NCBI RefSeq assembly: GCF_006539185.1
Contig: NZ_BJMN01000007.1
Span: 1-64,000, forward strand
Source: Streptomyces gardneri
GTDB taxonomy: Bacteria > Actinomycetota > Actinomycetes > Streptomycetales > Streptomycetaceae
Direction: 5' to 3'
Length of the DNA stretch: 64,000 bases
Part shown: piece after piece, positions 27,859 through 37,287 of the stretch
How positions within the stretch are numbered: position 1 is the first letter of the stretch
Layout: every line of letters begins with the position of its first letter
The notes under the pieces: generated by a model
Seen by the model: the letters and a program-made list of their open reading frames with translations, nothing else
Told to the model about the DNA's origin: nothing
The model's database searches: none
Made by a program: the position numbers and the translations under genes

Positions 27859-28997
27859 CAGCCGGGACGGCGGGCTCCGGCGTAGGACCGGCCGAGGGGG
27901 GTAGCCGCCCGGGCATGGCCGAACGGAACGTCCCGGAACGGCGGGCTCCGGAGTCACGGACCCCGCCCCCCGACCCGTCCGACGCCGAGGGCCCCGGGCC
28001 GGGCCCCGGCGTCGAGGAGCGAGCCCCCGATTCGCCCGCCGACCTCCCCTGGGCCTCCTGGTTCGCGGTCCTGAAGGGGTCGGTGCGCGAGTTCACGGAC
28101 GACGAGCTCATGGACCGGGCGGCGGCGCTGACGTACTACGGCGTCCTGTCGCTCTTCCCCGGACTGCTCGCCCTGGTCTCGCTGCTCGGGATCAGCGGGC
28201 AGCGGACCACCGACCGGGTGACGGAGAGCCTGCGGGAACTGGCGCCGGGACCGGCCCGCGACGTCCTGGAACAGGCGCTGGCGGCCCTGAGCGGCAACAC
28301 CGGCACCGGCGCCGTCATGGCCGTGGTCGGACTCCTGGTGGCGCTGTGGTCCTCGTCCGGCTACGTCGGCGCCTTCATGCGCGCCGCGAACCGCGTCCAC
28401 GACGTCCCCGAGGGGCGCCCCGCGTGGAAGCTGCTGCCGATCCGGCTCGGCATGACGGCGGCGCTCATGGTGATGGCCGCCGCCGGCGCCCTGATGCTCG
28501 TGCTCAGCGGTGACGTGGCACGCCGGGCCGGAGAGGCGCTGGGCGTCGGCGACACCGCCGTGACGGTCTGGTCGGTGGCCAAGTGGCCCGCCCTCCTCCT
28601 TCTCGCCGTGGTGATGGTCGCCCTGCTGTACTGGGCGAGCCCGAACGCCAAGGGCCGCGGATGGCGCTGGATCACCCCGGGCAGCGTGCTCGCCCTGCTG
28701 ATCTGGATGGCGGCCTCGGCGGGCTTCGCGGTGTACGTCTCCGAGTTCGCCTCGTACAACCGGGTCTACGGCACCATGGCCGGCGTCGTCGTCTTCCTCG
28801 TCTGGCTGTGGATCAGCAACCTGGCCGTGCTGCTGGGCCTGGAGTTCGACGCCGAACTGCTGCGCCGGCGCGCGGTGGCCGGTGGCATGCCGCCGGACCG
28901 GGAACCGTACGTCAGGCCGCGCGACACGCGGACGTGGAGCGACGAGGAGCGCCGCGAGGCAGGCCTGCCGGAGAAGTCGCACCACCACGACGGATGA
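27855..28997 (+). CDS. YihY/virulence factor BrkB family membrane protein
   Basis: The 380-residue protein has a Pro-rich disordered N-terminal 70 residues, then a YihY domain with about six membrane helices: ELMDRAAALTYYGVLSLFPGLLAL, LLVALWSSSGYVGAFMRAANRVHDV and YNRVYGTMAGVVVFLVWLWISNLAVLLG. Members were once named ribonuclease BN by mistake; their function is unknown. I chose the ATG that overlaps the vanZ stop (ATGA); a second ATG at 27915 is possible because GAGGGGGG lies ahead of it. Confidence 0.85.
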   Translation: MTAGTAGSGVGPAEGGSRPGMAERNVPERRAPESRTPPPDPSDAEGPGPGPGVEERAPDSPADLPWASWFAVLKGSVREFTDDELMDRAAALTYYGVLSLFPGLLALVSLLGISGQRTTDRVTESLRELAPGPARDVLEQALAALSGNTGTGAVMAVVGLLVALWSSSGYVGAFMRAANRVHDVPEGRPAWKLLPIRLGMTAALMVMAAAGALMLVLSGDVARRAGEALGVGDTAVTVWSVAKWPALLLLAVVMVALLYWASPNAKGRGWRWITPGSVLALLIWMAASAGFAVYVSEFASYNRVYGTMAGVVVFLVWLWISNLAVLLGLEFDAELLRRRAVAGGMPPDREPYVRPRDTRTWSDEERREAGLPEKSHHHDG

Positions 28998-29150
28998 GCA
29001 CGACGTACGGGACCGAGGACCGCCGCCGGCGCGGCGACCCGGAGCGACGGCATCGGGCCCGGGTTCGGAGCGCCCCGCTGCATCCGTCACCCGCCCGGCG
29101 GCGGAACTGGATACGAGTCCCTCGACGCCGCCGAAGAACCGGAGGCCCTC

Positions 29151-30065
29151 ATGCCCCGCACCTGGGAACCTGAAGGACGTACCGCCGTCGTCACGGGCGC
29201 GGCCCGCGGGCTGGGCGCCGCACTGGCCCGCCGGCTCGCCGGGCGCGGGATGCGCGTGGCGCTGCTCGGGCGGGAGCACGCCACGCTCGCCGCCCTGGCC
29301 GAGACGCTCGGCACGGAGAGCCACGCCGTCGAGGTCGACGTGACCGACGACGCGGCGATGGAGCGGGCCGCCGGGGAGGTGACCCGGGTCCTCGGCGCCC
29401 CGTCCGTCGTCGTCGCCAACGCGGGCGTCGCCGAGGGCGGGCCGTTCGAGACCTCCGCCCCCGAGACCTGGCGCCGCGTCGTGGAGGTCAACCTCGTGGG
29501 CAGCGCGATCACCGCGCGCGCCTACCTGCCCGGTCTGCGTGCCAGCGGGGGCTACTTCCTCCAGGTCGCTTCCACCGCCGCCTTCGGCGCGGCCCCGATG
29601 ATGAGCGCGTACTGCGCCTCCAAGGCGGGTGCCGAGGCCTTCGCCCGCTCCCTGCGGGCCGAGGTGGCGCACCAGGGCGTCGGCGTGGGCGTGGCGTACC
29701 TGCACTGGACCGACACCGACATGGTCCGCGACGTCGACCGCCACCCGGTGCTGCGCGAACTGCGCGGGCACATGCCCGGACCCGCCCGCCGCGTGTATCC
29801 GGTGGACCGGGTGGCGTCCTGGCTCGTGCGGGGAGTGGAACGGCGCTCCGCCTCCGTGTACGCCCCGCCCTGGCTGAGGCTCGCCCAGGCCGGCCGGCCG
29901 TTCTTCCCCCTCGCGGTGGACCTGCTCTCCCGGCGCGAACTGCCCCGTCTCATGCGGGCGCACTCGTTCGAGCAGACCGGACTGCTCGGCGCGGGCGGCC
30001 GCATCGAGGAGAGGCTGATCGACCGGACGCCCGCCGGGCCGCCCGCGGACGGGCACGGAAGGTGA
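29151..30065 (+). CDS. Short-chain dehydrogenase/reductase
   Basis: The 304-residue SDR has the nucleotide motif VVTGAARGLGAALA, the NAG motif VVVANAGVAEG and the catalytic Ser...YxxxK (ASTAAFG...YCASKAG). The C-terminal extension with hydrophobic FFPLAVDLL resembles SDRs that act on membrane-associated lipids. The cofactor is probably NADP(H) because Arg follows strand 2 (LLGRE). Substrate unknown. The 153-bp gap after the YihY gene contains nothing recognisable. Confidence 0.9.
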   Translation: MPRTWEPEGRTAVVTGAARGLGAALARRLAGRGMRVALLGREHATLAALAETLGTESHAVEVDVTDDAAMERAAGEVTRVLGAPSVVVANAGVAEGGPFETSAPETWRRVVEVNLVGSAITARAYLPGLRASGGYFLQVASTAAFGAAPMMSAYCASKAGAEAFARSLRAEVAHQGVGVGVAYLHWTDTDMVRDVDRHPVLRELRGHMPGPARRVYPVDRVASWLVRGVERRSASVYAPPWLRLAQAGRPFFPLAVDLLSRRELPRLMRAHSFEQTGLLGAGGRIEERLIDRTPAGPPADGHGR

Positions 30066-30128
30066 CGAGGAGCGGGATTGCGACGCCGAGCCGAGCCGTC
30101 GGCTCACCACGACCCACCACGAGGTCGG

Positions 30129-30650
30129 TTACTCGTCGTCCTCCTCGTCTTCGTCGTACCAGCCTTCGATCATGCCGACGAGCCGTTCGTCGATCGGGTT
30201 GTCGAACTCGTCCTCGGTGACGAGGAGTCGGCGAAGCGTGTTCAGGGGGTACCAGTGCTCGCCGGGCTTGGCGTCGGGCGCGCCGACGCAGGGGGTATCC
30301 AGGTATGCGGGGTCCGGGACCGCCGGATAGAACGCCGGGAGCAGGCCGAAGGTGACGTCCGGTTCGAACTTCCATACCCAGCCCTCGCGCCGTCGGCGCA
30401 GGGTCTCGCCGATGTACCACACGGCACCCTGGACGAAGGGGGAGCGGCGCTGTGCGGTGATCTCCTCCGACTCGGCGAATGACTCCTTGACGAGGTCTTC
30501 CAAGGCATCGAGGGAGGCGTCGGAGAAGTCGAACCGGTCGACGCCGCCGGCTTCCCGAGCCCAGCGTTCGAAGGCGGCCTGGCGTTCGGTGAGCCAGACC
30601 AGGAGGTCGGGGTGGCGGGTGGAGTCGTAGTCGGAGTGGGGTGTGGTCAT
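30129..30650 (-). CDS. Hypothetical acidic protein, possible immunity-type
   Basis: A 173-residue acidic protein with no signal peptide, ending in an Asp/Glu run (YDEDEEDDE). The segment GAVWYIGETLRRRREGWVWKFEPD resembles a motif seen in small actinobacterial proteins located near polymorphic toxins, but I cannot assign a family. A single, well-conserved reading frame with typical codon bias supports a real gene. It is divergent from the large surface protein. Confidence 0.6.
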   Translation of the reverse strand: MTTPHSDYDSTRHPDLLVWLTERQAAFERWAREAGGVDRFDFSDASLDALEDLVKESFAESEEITAQRRSPFVQGAVWYIGETLRRRREGWVWKFEPDVTFGLLPAFYPAVPDPAYLDTPCVGAPDAKPGEHWYPLNTLRRLLVTEDEFDNPIDERLVGMIEGWYDEDEEDDE

Positions 30651-30713
30651 GGCCAGAACCTACCGAACCGCGCTGTCACCCACGCAGGATCTTCGCGGAG
30701 TCATCACACGCCA

Positions 30714-30746
30714 CGTCAACAACGCCTTGTACGCGCGGTGTTGACG
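30714..30746. promoter_or_regulatory. Inverted repeat upstream of the surface protein
   Basis: CGTCAACAACGC and GCGGTGTTGACG are 12-bp inverted arms with one mismatch and a 9-bp centre. The right arm contains TTGACG, so an operator overlapping the -35 box of a promoter for the surface protein is plausible. Confidence 0.5.
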
Positions 30747-30852
30747 GCCTCTAGTGTGGTGGGTGGGCAGGAGTGGGCACGATACGGGGGCCCCATGTCC
30801 GGCCTGCCCTCCCAGTCTTGAGTCCCGTGGCCCCCACGACCAGGGACACTAA

Positions 30853-33270
30853 GTGAGCACATCCATACGACAGCGCCTGAAAAGGCGCCTCTCTGCCGCG
30901 CTGGCGGTCGTTTCCTCGGCGGCGGTGCTGCTGGTCGGCCTGCCGTCCGTGGCGTCGGCCGCGCCCGGGGACTACGCGAAGATCAGCGGCGGCAAGCGGT
31001 GCGATCAGATGCACCTGAAGAGGACCGTCCCGCGTACGCCCAACAACTCGGGTGCGCCGACGGGTCAGCACCAATGGACGAAGTCCGGGCCGGACGAGGA
31101 GTACTACTACAACAACGCGTTCAAGGGCTTCGAGAACGTTCCCGCGCCCACTGCGGCCGAGCTGGGGCAGGTCACCGGCAGCCGCGCGGACATCGACAAG
31201 TGGGACAAGGCGTACGCGGCCTCCAAGGACCCGGAGGACATGCGCAAGGCGATCTACTCCCGCTATCAGCGGCACCGGAACGAGTCGAACAACCCCAAGC
31301 CGTTCGGCAGCTGGAAGGTCAACCTGATCAGCGCGCAGGTCAGCAAGCAGAAGGGGGGCGTGTTCGAGGTCAAGGCGGTTCAGGACTTCAACATGGTCGG
31401 CCCCGACTGGCTGTGCGAGGTCACGATCGAGATCTTCGACAAGGACGGCAAGAAGATCGCCTCCCGGCGGTACGACTCCTACAACCAGCGCACCGGTGAG
31501 CTGGGGGAGTTCAAGTCCGACGGGAAGCGCAAGCCGGCCCAGCTCCGGGCCGACAGGATCATCCTGCGGCACAAGGACGCGAACCACGACTTCACCCGGC
31601 ACCGCCTGACGATGTTCACGTCGGAGAAGCCGAACGGGGCCACCCTCCGCGACTACAAGGCCGAGAACGACAAGCTGCGGGCGGAGCGGGGGACGGGGAA
31701 CAACCCGATCCGGATCGCGGAGCGCCGGGCGACCGCGAAGGGCCTGTGGCCGGAGACGAAGTACACGAAGACGTACAACGTGTTCAACCCGCTGCCGAAC
31801 CGCGGCACCCAGGGCCCGGGCGCCTCGATCGCCTACGGGTCGGGACAGAACCCCGCCCAGGCCCGGCAGTTGCAGAACCAGTACCTGGCGGACAACGCCC
31901 GGTCCGCGCTCGGCCGGGGCCCGGGCGGGGTGGACTTCTCCACCCTGGAGCTCCAGTACGTCGGCAACCCGGTCAAGGGCAAGGCCCTGGACTACTCCAT
32001 GAAGGCCGACCTCATGCCCGATGAGGACGACAACCCGGGCTGGGGCGGACAGGCGAAGCTCGAACTGGCCTCCGATGCCCTGTTCACGTGGCTGGCGCTC
32101 ACCCCGGACCGGCAGTGGGTGAACCTCAACCCCGACCAGCCCGACACCATCATGGACAAGGCGTTCGGTGAAACCGACGCCGGCCGTGTCCTCCTCGTGG
32201 CCGACATGGAGATGAAGCGGGACTTCTCCCGCGCCATGGACCCCAAGAAGTCCCCGGGCAAGGAGTTCATGGAAGCCGCCCCCAAGGTCGACGGGGTGCC
32301 GTGCTGGGGATCGGGACGCAACTGGATCGTTCCCGGCCGGGCGAAGGTCCGCGAGCAGGACGGCGGGATCTACATCCTCGACGCCCCGCTGGAGGTCAAC
32401 CACGCGGCGATGGACTTCGACACCCCCGTACAGGGAGAGGACTGCTCGAAGAAGCTCAGCAAGGAGGAGAACGAGCGCAGCCACCGGCTGATCACCCAGT
32501 ACCTCGTCCCGCATGTCGAGAAGCAGATCAACACCGACCCCAAGTACGCCGACCTGCGCCGCGTCTACAAGTCCCGCGTCGCGGCCGAGTGGATCCGCCA
32601 GCAGGACGCGAGGAAGGCCACCGACTTCCGTCCCCTCATCAACAGCAACAGCCTGAAGCGGTGGCCGCTGCGCGGTGAGAATGCCCACTGGGACAAGCGG
32701 ACCGTGTGGCGGGAGATGGTGAAGTCCTTCACCGAGGGCGACTTCACCTACGAATGGCCCCTCGGTGACGGCCGGATCTACACGTTCTTCGTCGGCGGCA
32801 TCGACTTCGCGAAGGCCCCCAAGCGGAACGTCACCGCAGTCGAGTTCACCGCCCAGCACCGTGAACTGCCCCGCACGACGAAGGACTCCGTCCGCACGGA
32901 GACCTCCGCCCGCGACAGCGACACCGCGTTCCTGGGCGGCAACGGCATCGCCCCGGCAGATGACGGGAAGCCCGACCCGACACCGACGCCGACGCCAAAG
33001 CCGACGCCGACCGACCCGACACCGACCGACCCGACGCCGACCGACCCGCCCACGTCGCCGGGCCCGGACCCGACCAAGCCCGGCAACGGCGACACCGGCG
33101 GCAGCGGGGGCGCGACGCCTCCGGCGAACCGACCGGACCCGGACGGCGGCCTCGCCGACACCGGATCGGACACCCCGATCGGCCTGATCTCCGGCATCGC
33201 CGCGGCGATCGCCGCCACCGGCGCGGCCCTGGTGTGGTGGACGCGGCGTCGCCGCACCGTCCAGGAGTAG
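30853..33270 (+). CDS. Large sortase-anchored surface protein, unknown domain
   Basis: The 805-residue protein has a Sec signal peptide ending near VASAAPG, a large extracellular region (about residues 40-690) of unknown fold, a Pro/Thr-rich spacer (PTPTPTPKPTPTDPTPTD), and a C-terminal sorting signal LADTG followed by a membrane helix and RRRR. LAxTG is the motif recognised by class E sortases, so the protein is expected on the peptidoglycan. The long domain is rich in Lys, Asn and Asp and contains RVLLVADMEMKRDFSRAMDP and KRTVWREMVKSF; I recognise no enzyme motif. Codon use is less biased than in neighbours. GTG start at 30853. Confidence 0.85.
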   Translation: MSTSIRQRLKRRLSAALAVVSSAAVLLVGLPSVASAAPGDYAKISGGKRCDQMHLKRTVPRTPNNSGAPTGQHQWTKSGPDEEYYYNNAFKGFENVPAPTAAELGQVTGSRADIDKWDKAYAASKDPEDMRKAIYSRYQRHRNESNNPKPFGSWKVNLISAQVSKQKGGVFEVKAVQDFNMVGPDWLCEVTIEIFDKDGKKIASRRYDSYNQRTGELGEFKSDGKRKPAQLRADRIILRHKDANHDFTRHRLTMFTSEKPNGATLRDYKAENDKLRAERGTGNNPIRIAERRATAKGLWPETKYTKTYNVFNPLPNRGTQGPGASIAYGSGQNPAQARQLQNQYLADNARSALGRGPGGVDFSTLELQYVGNPVKGKALDYSMKADLMPDEDDNPGWGGQAKLELASDALFTWLALTPDRQWVNLNPDQPDTIMDKAFGETDAGRVLLVADMEMKRDFSRAMDPKKSPGKEFMEAAPKVDGVPCWGSGRNWIVPGRAKVREQDGGIYILDAPLEVNHAAMDFDTPVQGEDCSKKLSKEENERSHRLITQYLVPHVEKQINTDPKYADLRRVYKSRVAAEWIRQQDARKATDFRPLINSNSLKRWPLRGENAHWDKRTVWREMVKSFTEGDFTYEWPLGDGRIYTFFVGGIDFAKAPKRNVTAVEFTAQHRELPRTTKDSVRTETSARDSDTAFLGGNGIAPADDGKPDPTPTPTPKPTPTDPTPTDPTPTDPPTSPGPDPTKPGNGDTGGSGGATPPANRPDPDGGLADTGSDTPIGLISGIAAAIAATGAALVWWTRRRRTVQE

Positions 33271-33290
33271 CCAGAACGAGCAGCAAACAG

Positions 33291-33330
33291 GAAGGGCCCC
33301 ACCCCGGTTCGCCCCGGGGCGGGGCCCTTC
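33291..33330 (+). terminator. Terminator of the surface-protein gene
   Basis: GAAGGGCCCC pairs with GGGGCCCTTC, and inside it CCCCGG pairs with CCGGGG, so a long two-part stem starts about 20 bp after the stop codon. Confidence 0.9.
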
Positions 33331-33532
33331 CCATGTGCACTACCGGTGTCACAGATCAGGTCGCTCGACCGTCCACGACCTTTCAGCACGGCGTGAAAGC
33401 CCAGGTGTGAAGCCGTCCAGCCTGACCGGAAGCGATGTTCCTCACAACCATCGAATAGGGGTGTCGGTGTAGGGCCGAGAAAGCCCGTGACCTGCACAAA
33501 GCAGGCAGGGAGCCGTCTCGGAGGAGTCCCGA

Positions 33533-33565
33533 ATGCTGCGCATTCTGTTCAAGTCCAAGATCTGA
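33533..33565 (+). pseudogene. panD: panD 5' fragment, copy A
   Basis: GGAGGAG lies 7 nt before an ATG that opens MLRILFKSKI and then stops. MLRTLFKSKI is the strongly conserved start of actinobacterial aspartate 1-decarboxylase (PanD), which normally continues HRATVTQADLHYVGS. Here the frame ends at codon 11, so this is the 5' end of panD carried as part of an integration site. The rest of panD is not in the window. Confidence 0.75.
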
Positions 33566-33707
33566 CTATTTGGCGTCGCCGCAGGTCAGGGGCATCATGT
33601 GCCCTCCTCAGGTCAGCAAACGGTCAGCATGCGTCCGCATGGTGTCCCCGCTCGCTGACCTTCGACCTGCAGTGCGGTGCCTGAGCATGATTCCTGGGCT
33701 GGATCGG

Positions 33708-34137
33708 ATGGGTCGCCACATCGCCCGACAGCTCGCCCGCGGCATGGGTTCCTTCTTCAAGGACTGCGTCTGCGCCAAGCCCACCCACTGCCCCCACCCC
33801 TACTCGATCCGTTTCCGCGACGCGCGCGGCAAGCAGCGAGAGGAGTCCGGATACGGCACGCAGGACGACGCGATCGAACGCCTCACGCAGCTCTATGCGG
33901 AGAAGAAGACCACGGTGCCCTCAGTGGCGGTGGCCCGCCGTGAGCTGGGTCAGCTGACGATCGAGGAGTACGCGATGCAGTGGCGGCCCCGGCAGCGAAG
34001 GATGACGGACTAATCCACCGGCTGGCACGTCGACAGTTCGATCAACGTCCACATCGTCCCCCGCCTCGGATCGCGGAAGCTGAACGCGGTCACGCCGATC
34101 GTGGTCGAACGGTTCCTGGACGAGATGGAGAACGATG
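33708..34137 (+). pseudogene. Tyrosine integrase, copy A (nonsense-mutated, truncated)
   Basis: From ATG 33708 the frame encodes the N-terminal integrase domain (MGSFFKDCVCAKPTHCPHPY, REESGYGTQDDAIERLTQLYAEKK) and ends at TAA 34011-34013, where copy B has TAC (Tyr). Homology to the integrase continues after the stop to about 34137 and then breaks off at transposase-like sequence. The catalytic domain is lost, so this copy cannot be active. Confidence 0.88.
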
Positions 34138-34500
34138 GATGCACGATGCGACCGCAGCACGCAATGAAGGCATCGCCGTCTGTTTCCAGCACTTCCCAGG
34201 GGTGGAAGTGCTTCTGGATGACGGCTACCTCGGCCTCAGACGCGACCACCTCGATAAGGCGATCACACCGCTCAGAAAGCCCAACAAGATCGCCGTCTCG
34301 CAGGTGCACGCCGCCAGAGAAGAGGCCCGGCACCGGCACTCATCGAAGCGCATCACCGGCGAGCACGCGCCCGCCGACCACAAACGCTGGAAGCAGCTGA
34401 CCCGCTGGACCCACCGGCGAGAGGTCTTGCCCGACACCTACCGGGTCATCGCCGGCCTCGTCTCCGGACCGCAACACCATCGCCTGACAAAACCACCAGC
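34138..34500 (+). pseudogene. DDE transposase fragment (IS5-like)
   Basis: The plus strand reads GVEVLLDDGYLGLRRDHLDKAITPLRKPNK and then HKRWKQLTRWTHRREVLPDTYRVIAGLVSG, the second half of an IS5-group (HARBI1-like) DDE transposase. There is no start and no N-terminal catalytic Asp. It joins the truncated integrase copy A directly, so an IS event probably broke that copy. A GCGCCGG-CT-CCGGCGC hairpin at 34594-34609 follows and may terminate the opposite-strand MASE1 gene. Confidence 0.7.
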
Positions 34501-34614
34501 TCAGGACCGTGCATCTCCAACGCAATCACGCACCAGTTTGTCAGCGCCGGACAGTTCCCATGCCTTGCAGTCGTTGTACGGCTCCTGATCCCTGCGCCGG
34601 CTCCGGCGCTGGGG

Positions 34615-35634
34615 TCACAGGTCCCGGTGCCCGCCGGGTGGGGCTGCCCGGCTCTCGGCGGTGCCGGGTGGACCCGGCGAGGACTCGCCCGCCGCGAGGT
34701 GCTCCAGGACCTCCGCCAGTTCCTGGCAGGCGCGGCGCACCGACCGGCGGGTCGCACGCTGCTCGGTGATGACGGAGGAGAGAAGCAGGGCGGTCAGGGC
34801 GGCGGAACCGTTGAACGCCTGGAGCTTGGCCATGATCTCGACGTCCGTCAGGTGGAGGAACGCGCCCCGCCCGGAGGTCGCCTCGAAGGTGGTGAGCACG
34901 GAGGCGAAGAGCGCGCACAGCATGCTTCCGGCGAGCTGGAAGCGGAGTGCTGCCCAGATCAGCAGGGGGAAGACGAGGAAGAGCATGCTCATCGGGCTGA
35001 GCACGGCCATGGGCATGAGGACCAGGGTCGTCAGCCCCAGAAAGGCCGCCTCCTTCCAGCGCCGTACCCGGAACCGTCCGGCCGGCCCCGCGAGGACGAG
35101 CAGGAGCGGGGCGACGAGCAGCACCCCCATCGTGTCGCCCACCCACCAGGCCAGCCAGACGGGCCAGAACTCGCTCTTGTCCAGGGAGCCCTTCGCCACC
35201 TGTAGTCCGACCCCCGCGGTCGCGCTGATCAGCATGGCGCCGAACCCGCCGAGGAAGACCAGGGAGAGTCCGTCCCGCAGCCGCGCCATGTCGCGCCGGA
35301 ATCCGGCCCGTCTCAGCAGCAGGAAGGCGCAGAGCGGCGCGACGGTGTTGCTCACCACGGTGACCACTGTGGTGGGCCCCGGAGCGGTGAGGGAGGTGAT
35401 GACGAGGAAGGAGCCGAGGGCGATCCCAGGCCAGACCCGCGCGCCGAGCAGCAGCAGGGCGGCGACGGCGACGCCGGTGGGCGGCCAGATGGGGGTGGCC
35501 ACCACGTCTTCGACGACGAGGCGGCCCATCAGGCCGAGTCGTCCGGCCGCGTAGTAGCAAACCGCCACGGCCAGCGACATCAGAGCCGCCTCCGTAGCGG
35601 ACCGGAACTGCCGAGTATCCAACACGTCAGCCAT
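34615..35634 (-). CDS. MASE1-domain integral membrane sensor
   Basis: The 339-residue protein is a MASE1 sensory domain: about eight membrane helices with the signature TPIWPPTGVAVAALLLLGARVWPGIALGSFL and the segment SLDKSEFWPVWLAWWVGDTMGVLLVAPLLLV. A short coiled C-terminal stretch (RATRRSVRRACQELAEVLEHL) follows, but no output domain is fused. The SpoIIE phosphatase gene lies 116 bp upstream on the same strand, so the pair may work as a split sensor-phosphatase. The ATG at 35634 is used; the open frame extends further upstream. Confidence 0.85.
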   Translation of the reverse strand: MADVLDTRQFRSATEAALMSLAVAVCYYAAGRLGLMGRLVVEDVVATPIWPPTGVAVAALLLLGARVWPGIALGSFLVITSLTAPGPTTVVTVVSNTVAPLCAFLLLRRAGFRRDMARLRDGLSLVFLGGFGAMLISATAGVGLQVAKGSLDKSEFWPVWLAWWVGDTMGVLLVAPLLLVLAGPAGRFRVRRWKEAAFLGLTTLVLMPMAVLSPMSMLFLVFPLLIWAALRFQLAGSMLCALFASVLTTFEATSGRGAFLHLTDVEIMAKLQAFNGSAALTALLLSSVITEQRATRRSVRRACQELAEVLEHLAAGESSPGPPGTAESRAAPPGGHRDL

Positions 35635-35750
35635 CAGACACCGGCCGGGCCGCCACGACCGGGCAAGGCCCCTGCGTGTCGGGCGCCGCCGTCCGGCACG
35701 GGCCCGGGCCGGTCCGAGGACCGACCCGGCCCGAGGAGAGCCCCCTCCCC

Positions 35751-36593
35751 TCACTCCTCGGCCGCCGACCGCGCCGGACCGCCGTCATGGCCGACGACCA
35801 GGACGGCCGCGTCGTCCTCGTGCCCCACCGTGGCCGCCAGCTTCATGACGGCGGTGGCGAGCGCGTCGACGTCCAGCCCGGCGACGGCGGTGATCCCGGC
35901 GAGCCGCGTCACCCGGTCCAGACCCTCGTCGACGTGGAGCGAGGGCCCCTCCACCACCCCGTCGGTCAGGAGGACGAAGACACCGTCGGCGGTGAGCCGG
36001 TGGCGCGTGGCCGGGTAGTCGACGCCGCGGAGCACACCGAGCGGAGGCCCGCCCTCGCTGTCGTCGATACCGGAGCGGCCATCGGTGGTGGCCCAGATGT
36101 AGGGGATGTGACCGGCCCGGGCGCACTCCAGGGTGCCGGCAGCGGGGTCGAGCCGCAGGAAGGTGCAGGTGGCGAAGAGGTCGGCGCCCAGAGAGATCAG
36201 CAGGTCGTTGGTGCGACCGAGCAGCTCTCCCGGGTCTCCGGTGACGGAGGCCAGCGCGCGCAGTGCCACGCGGACCTGTCCCATGAAGGCGGCGGCCTCG
36301 ATGTTGTGCCCCTGCACGTCACCGATGGACATGCCGATCTGCCCGCCGGGCAGGGAGAAGGCGTCGTACCAGTCACCGCCGACGTTGAGCCCGTGGTTGG
36401 CGGGCTCATAGCGGACGGCCAGCCGGGCGCCCGGAAAACTGGGCAGGTCCGAGGGCAGCATGTCGCGCTGCAGGGCCACGGCGAGCTCGACCCGGGAACG
36501 CTGCGTCTCGGCCAACTCCCGCGCCCTGGCGGTCAGCGACCCGAGCCGGACCAGAAGGTCCTCGCTGTTGTCGGCCGGCCGTCTGCGGAACAT
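35751..36593 (-). CDS. SpoIIE-type PP2C phosphatase
   Basis: The 280-residue protein is a PPM/SpoIIE serine phosphatase: short coiled start (ARELAETQRSRVELAVALQRDMLP), metal ligands in GGDWYDAF and GDVQGHNIEAA, LLTDGVVEGP and the final EDDAAVLVVG. Such enzymes dephosphorylate anti-sigma antagonists (STAS proteins) and so release sigma factors. It lacks its own sensor domain; the next gene supplies a MASE1 membrane sensor. A STAS-like protein at 16333 is the only candidate target in this window. Confidence 0.9.
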   Translation of the reverse strand: MFRRRPADNSEDLLVRLGSLTARARELAETQRSRVELAVALQRDMLPSDLPSFPGARLAVRYEPANHGLNVGGDWYDAFSLPGGQIGMSIGDVQGHNIEAAAFMGQVRVALRALASVTGDPGELLGRTNDLLISLGADLFATCTFLRLDPAAGTLECARAGHIPYIWATTDGRSGIDDSEGGPPLGVLRGVDYPATRHRLTADGVFVLLTDGVVEGPSLHVDEGLDRVTRLAGITAVAGLDVDALATAVMKLAATVGHEDDAAVLVVGHDGGPARSAAEE

Positions 36594-37148
36594 CGATCAC
36601 TCCGACGTCACGACAATCCTCGCATCACTCCGTCCCGTCTCCAGCACGCGGGACCACAGGGGACCACCTCGGTACGAACAGGTCCTTCCCCACTCTGCCC
36701 GGAGGGGACGGCGTCCGCATCTCATCGGCGGAGAACGCGGCGGATCCCAGCCGGGCCACCCCACACCGCCGGAAACGAACAGCGGTTCGGCGAGATCGAA
36801 GGCATCGCCCGCCCCTGACCTCTGTCCGGACCGAGCAGGCCGACGCCGCGCGACTCGCCCGGCGGTCACCCGCCGCACCCGCCACCCCGGCGCCCGGTGC
36901 CTGCCTGACCTGGCGGCAAGGCACCGGCGGCCCCAAGAACGGCGGGCACGACCACGAACCACACCCTCGCCCCCCGGGCGCGCCGGCCGGTCTCGCGGGC
37001 GCCGCTCAGCACACCTTCCGGTAGAGGATGCCGGAGGCGCTGCCGCGGTCCTCGACACCGACCGGCGCGTCCCGCAGCACGAGCCGGTCCCGGTCTGGGG
37101 CTCCGCACACCCCCGTCGCCACCTCGGGGCCAGTGCGTCCCGCGCCGT

Positions 37149-37256
37149 GACCGGCCCGAGGACGTCGCGGCCCTGGTGGCATACCTTGTGGGCCCCTCCG
37201 CCTCGTTCATCGCGGGGCAGTCCGTCCACGTCTACGGCGGCTGGCTGCTGCACTGA
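37149..37256 (+). pseudogene. SDR C-terminal fragment
   Basis: Thirty-five codons read DRPEDVAALVAYLVGPSAS and FIAGQSVHVYGGWLLH, then TGA: the typical end of a short-chain dehydrogenase. No catalytic part precedes it. The stretch 36594-37148 otherwise has no convincing gene. Confidence 0.75.
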
Positions 37257-37287
37257 AGACCGTCAACAAGCAAGGAGACGAACCGAA

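Larger units (their letters stand above)
33390..34137 (+). repeat. Direct repeat copy A (panD 5' end plus integrase 5' part)
   Basis: About 750 bp are repeated near 42656-43403 at a constant offset of 9,266 bp, without indels where I checked (33434, 33533, 33708 and 34001 align with 42700, 42799, 42974 and 43267). The repeat holds a panD promoter region, ten panD codons, an inverted-repeat region and the first part of a tyrosine integrase. Copy A ends where it runs into a transposase relic. Confidence 0.9.

Noticed and set aside
33487..33684. 65-codon frame (MTCTKQAGSRLGG...) repeated at 42753
   Set aside because: Its conservation is explained by duplication of the DNA; it overlaps the panD start in another frame and lacks good codon bias.
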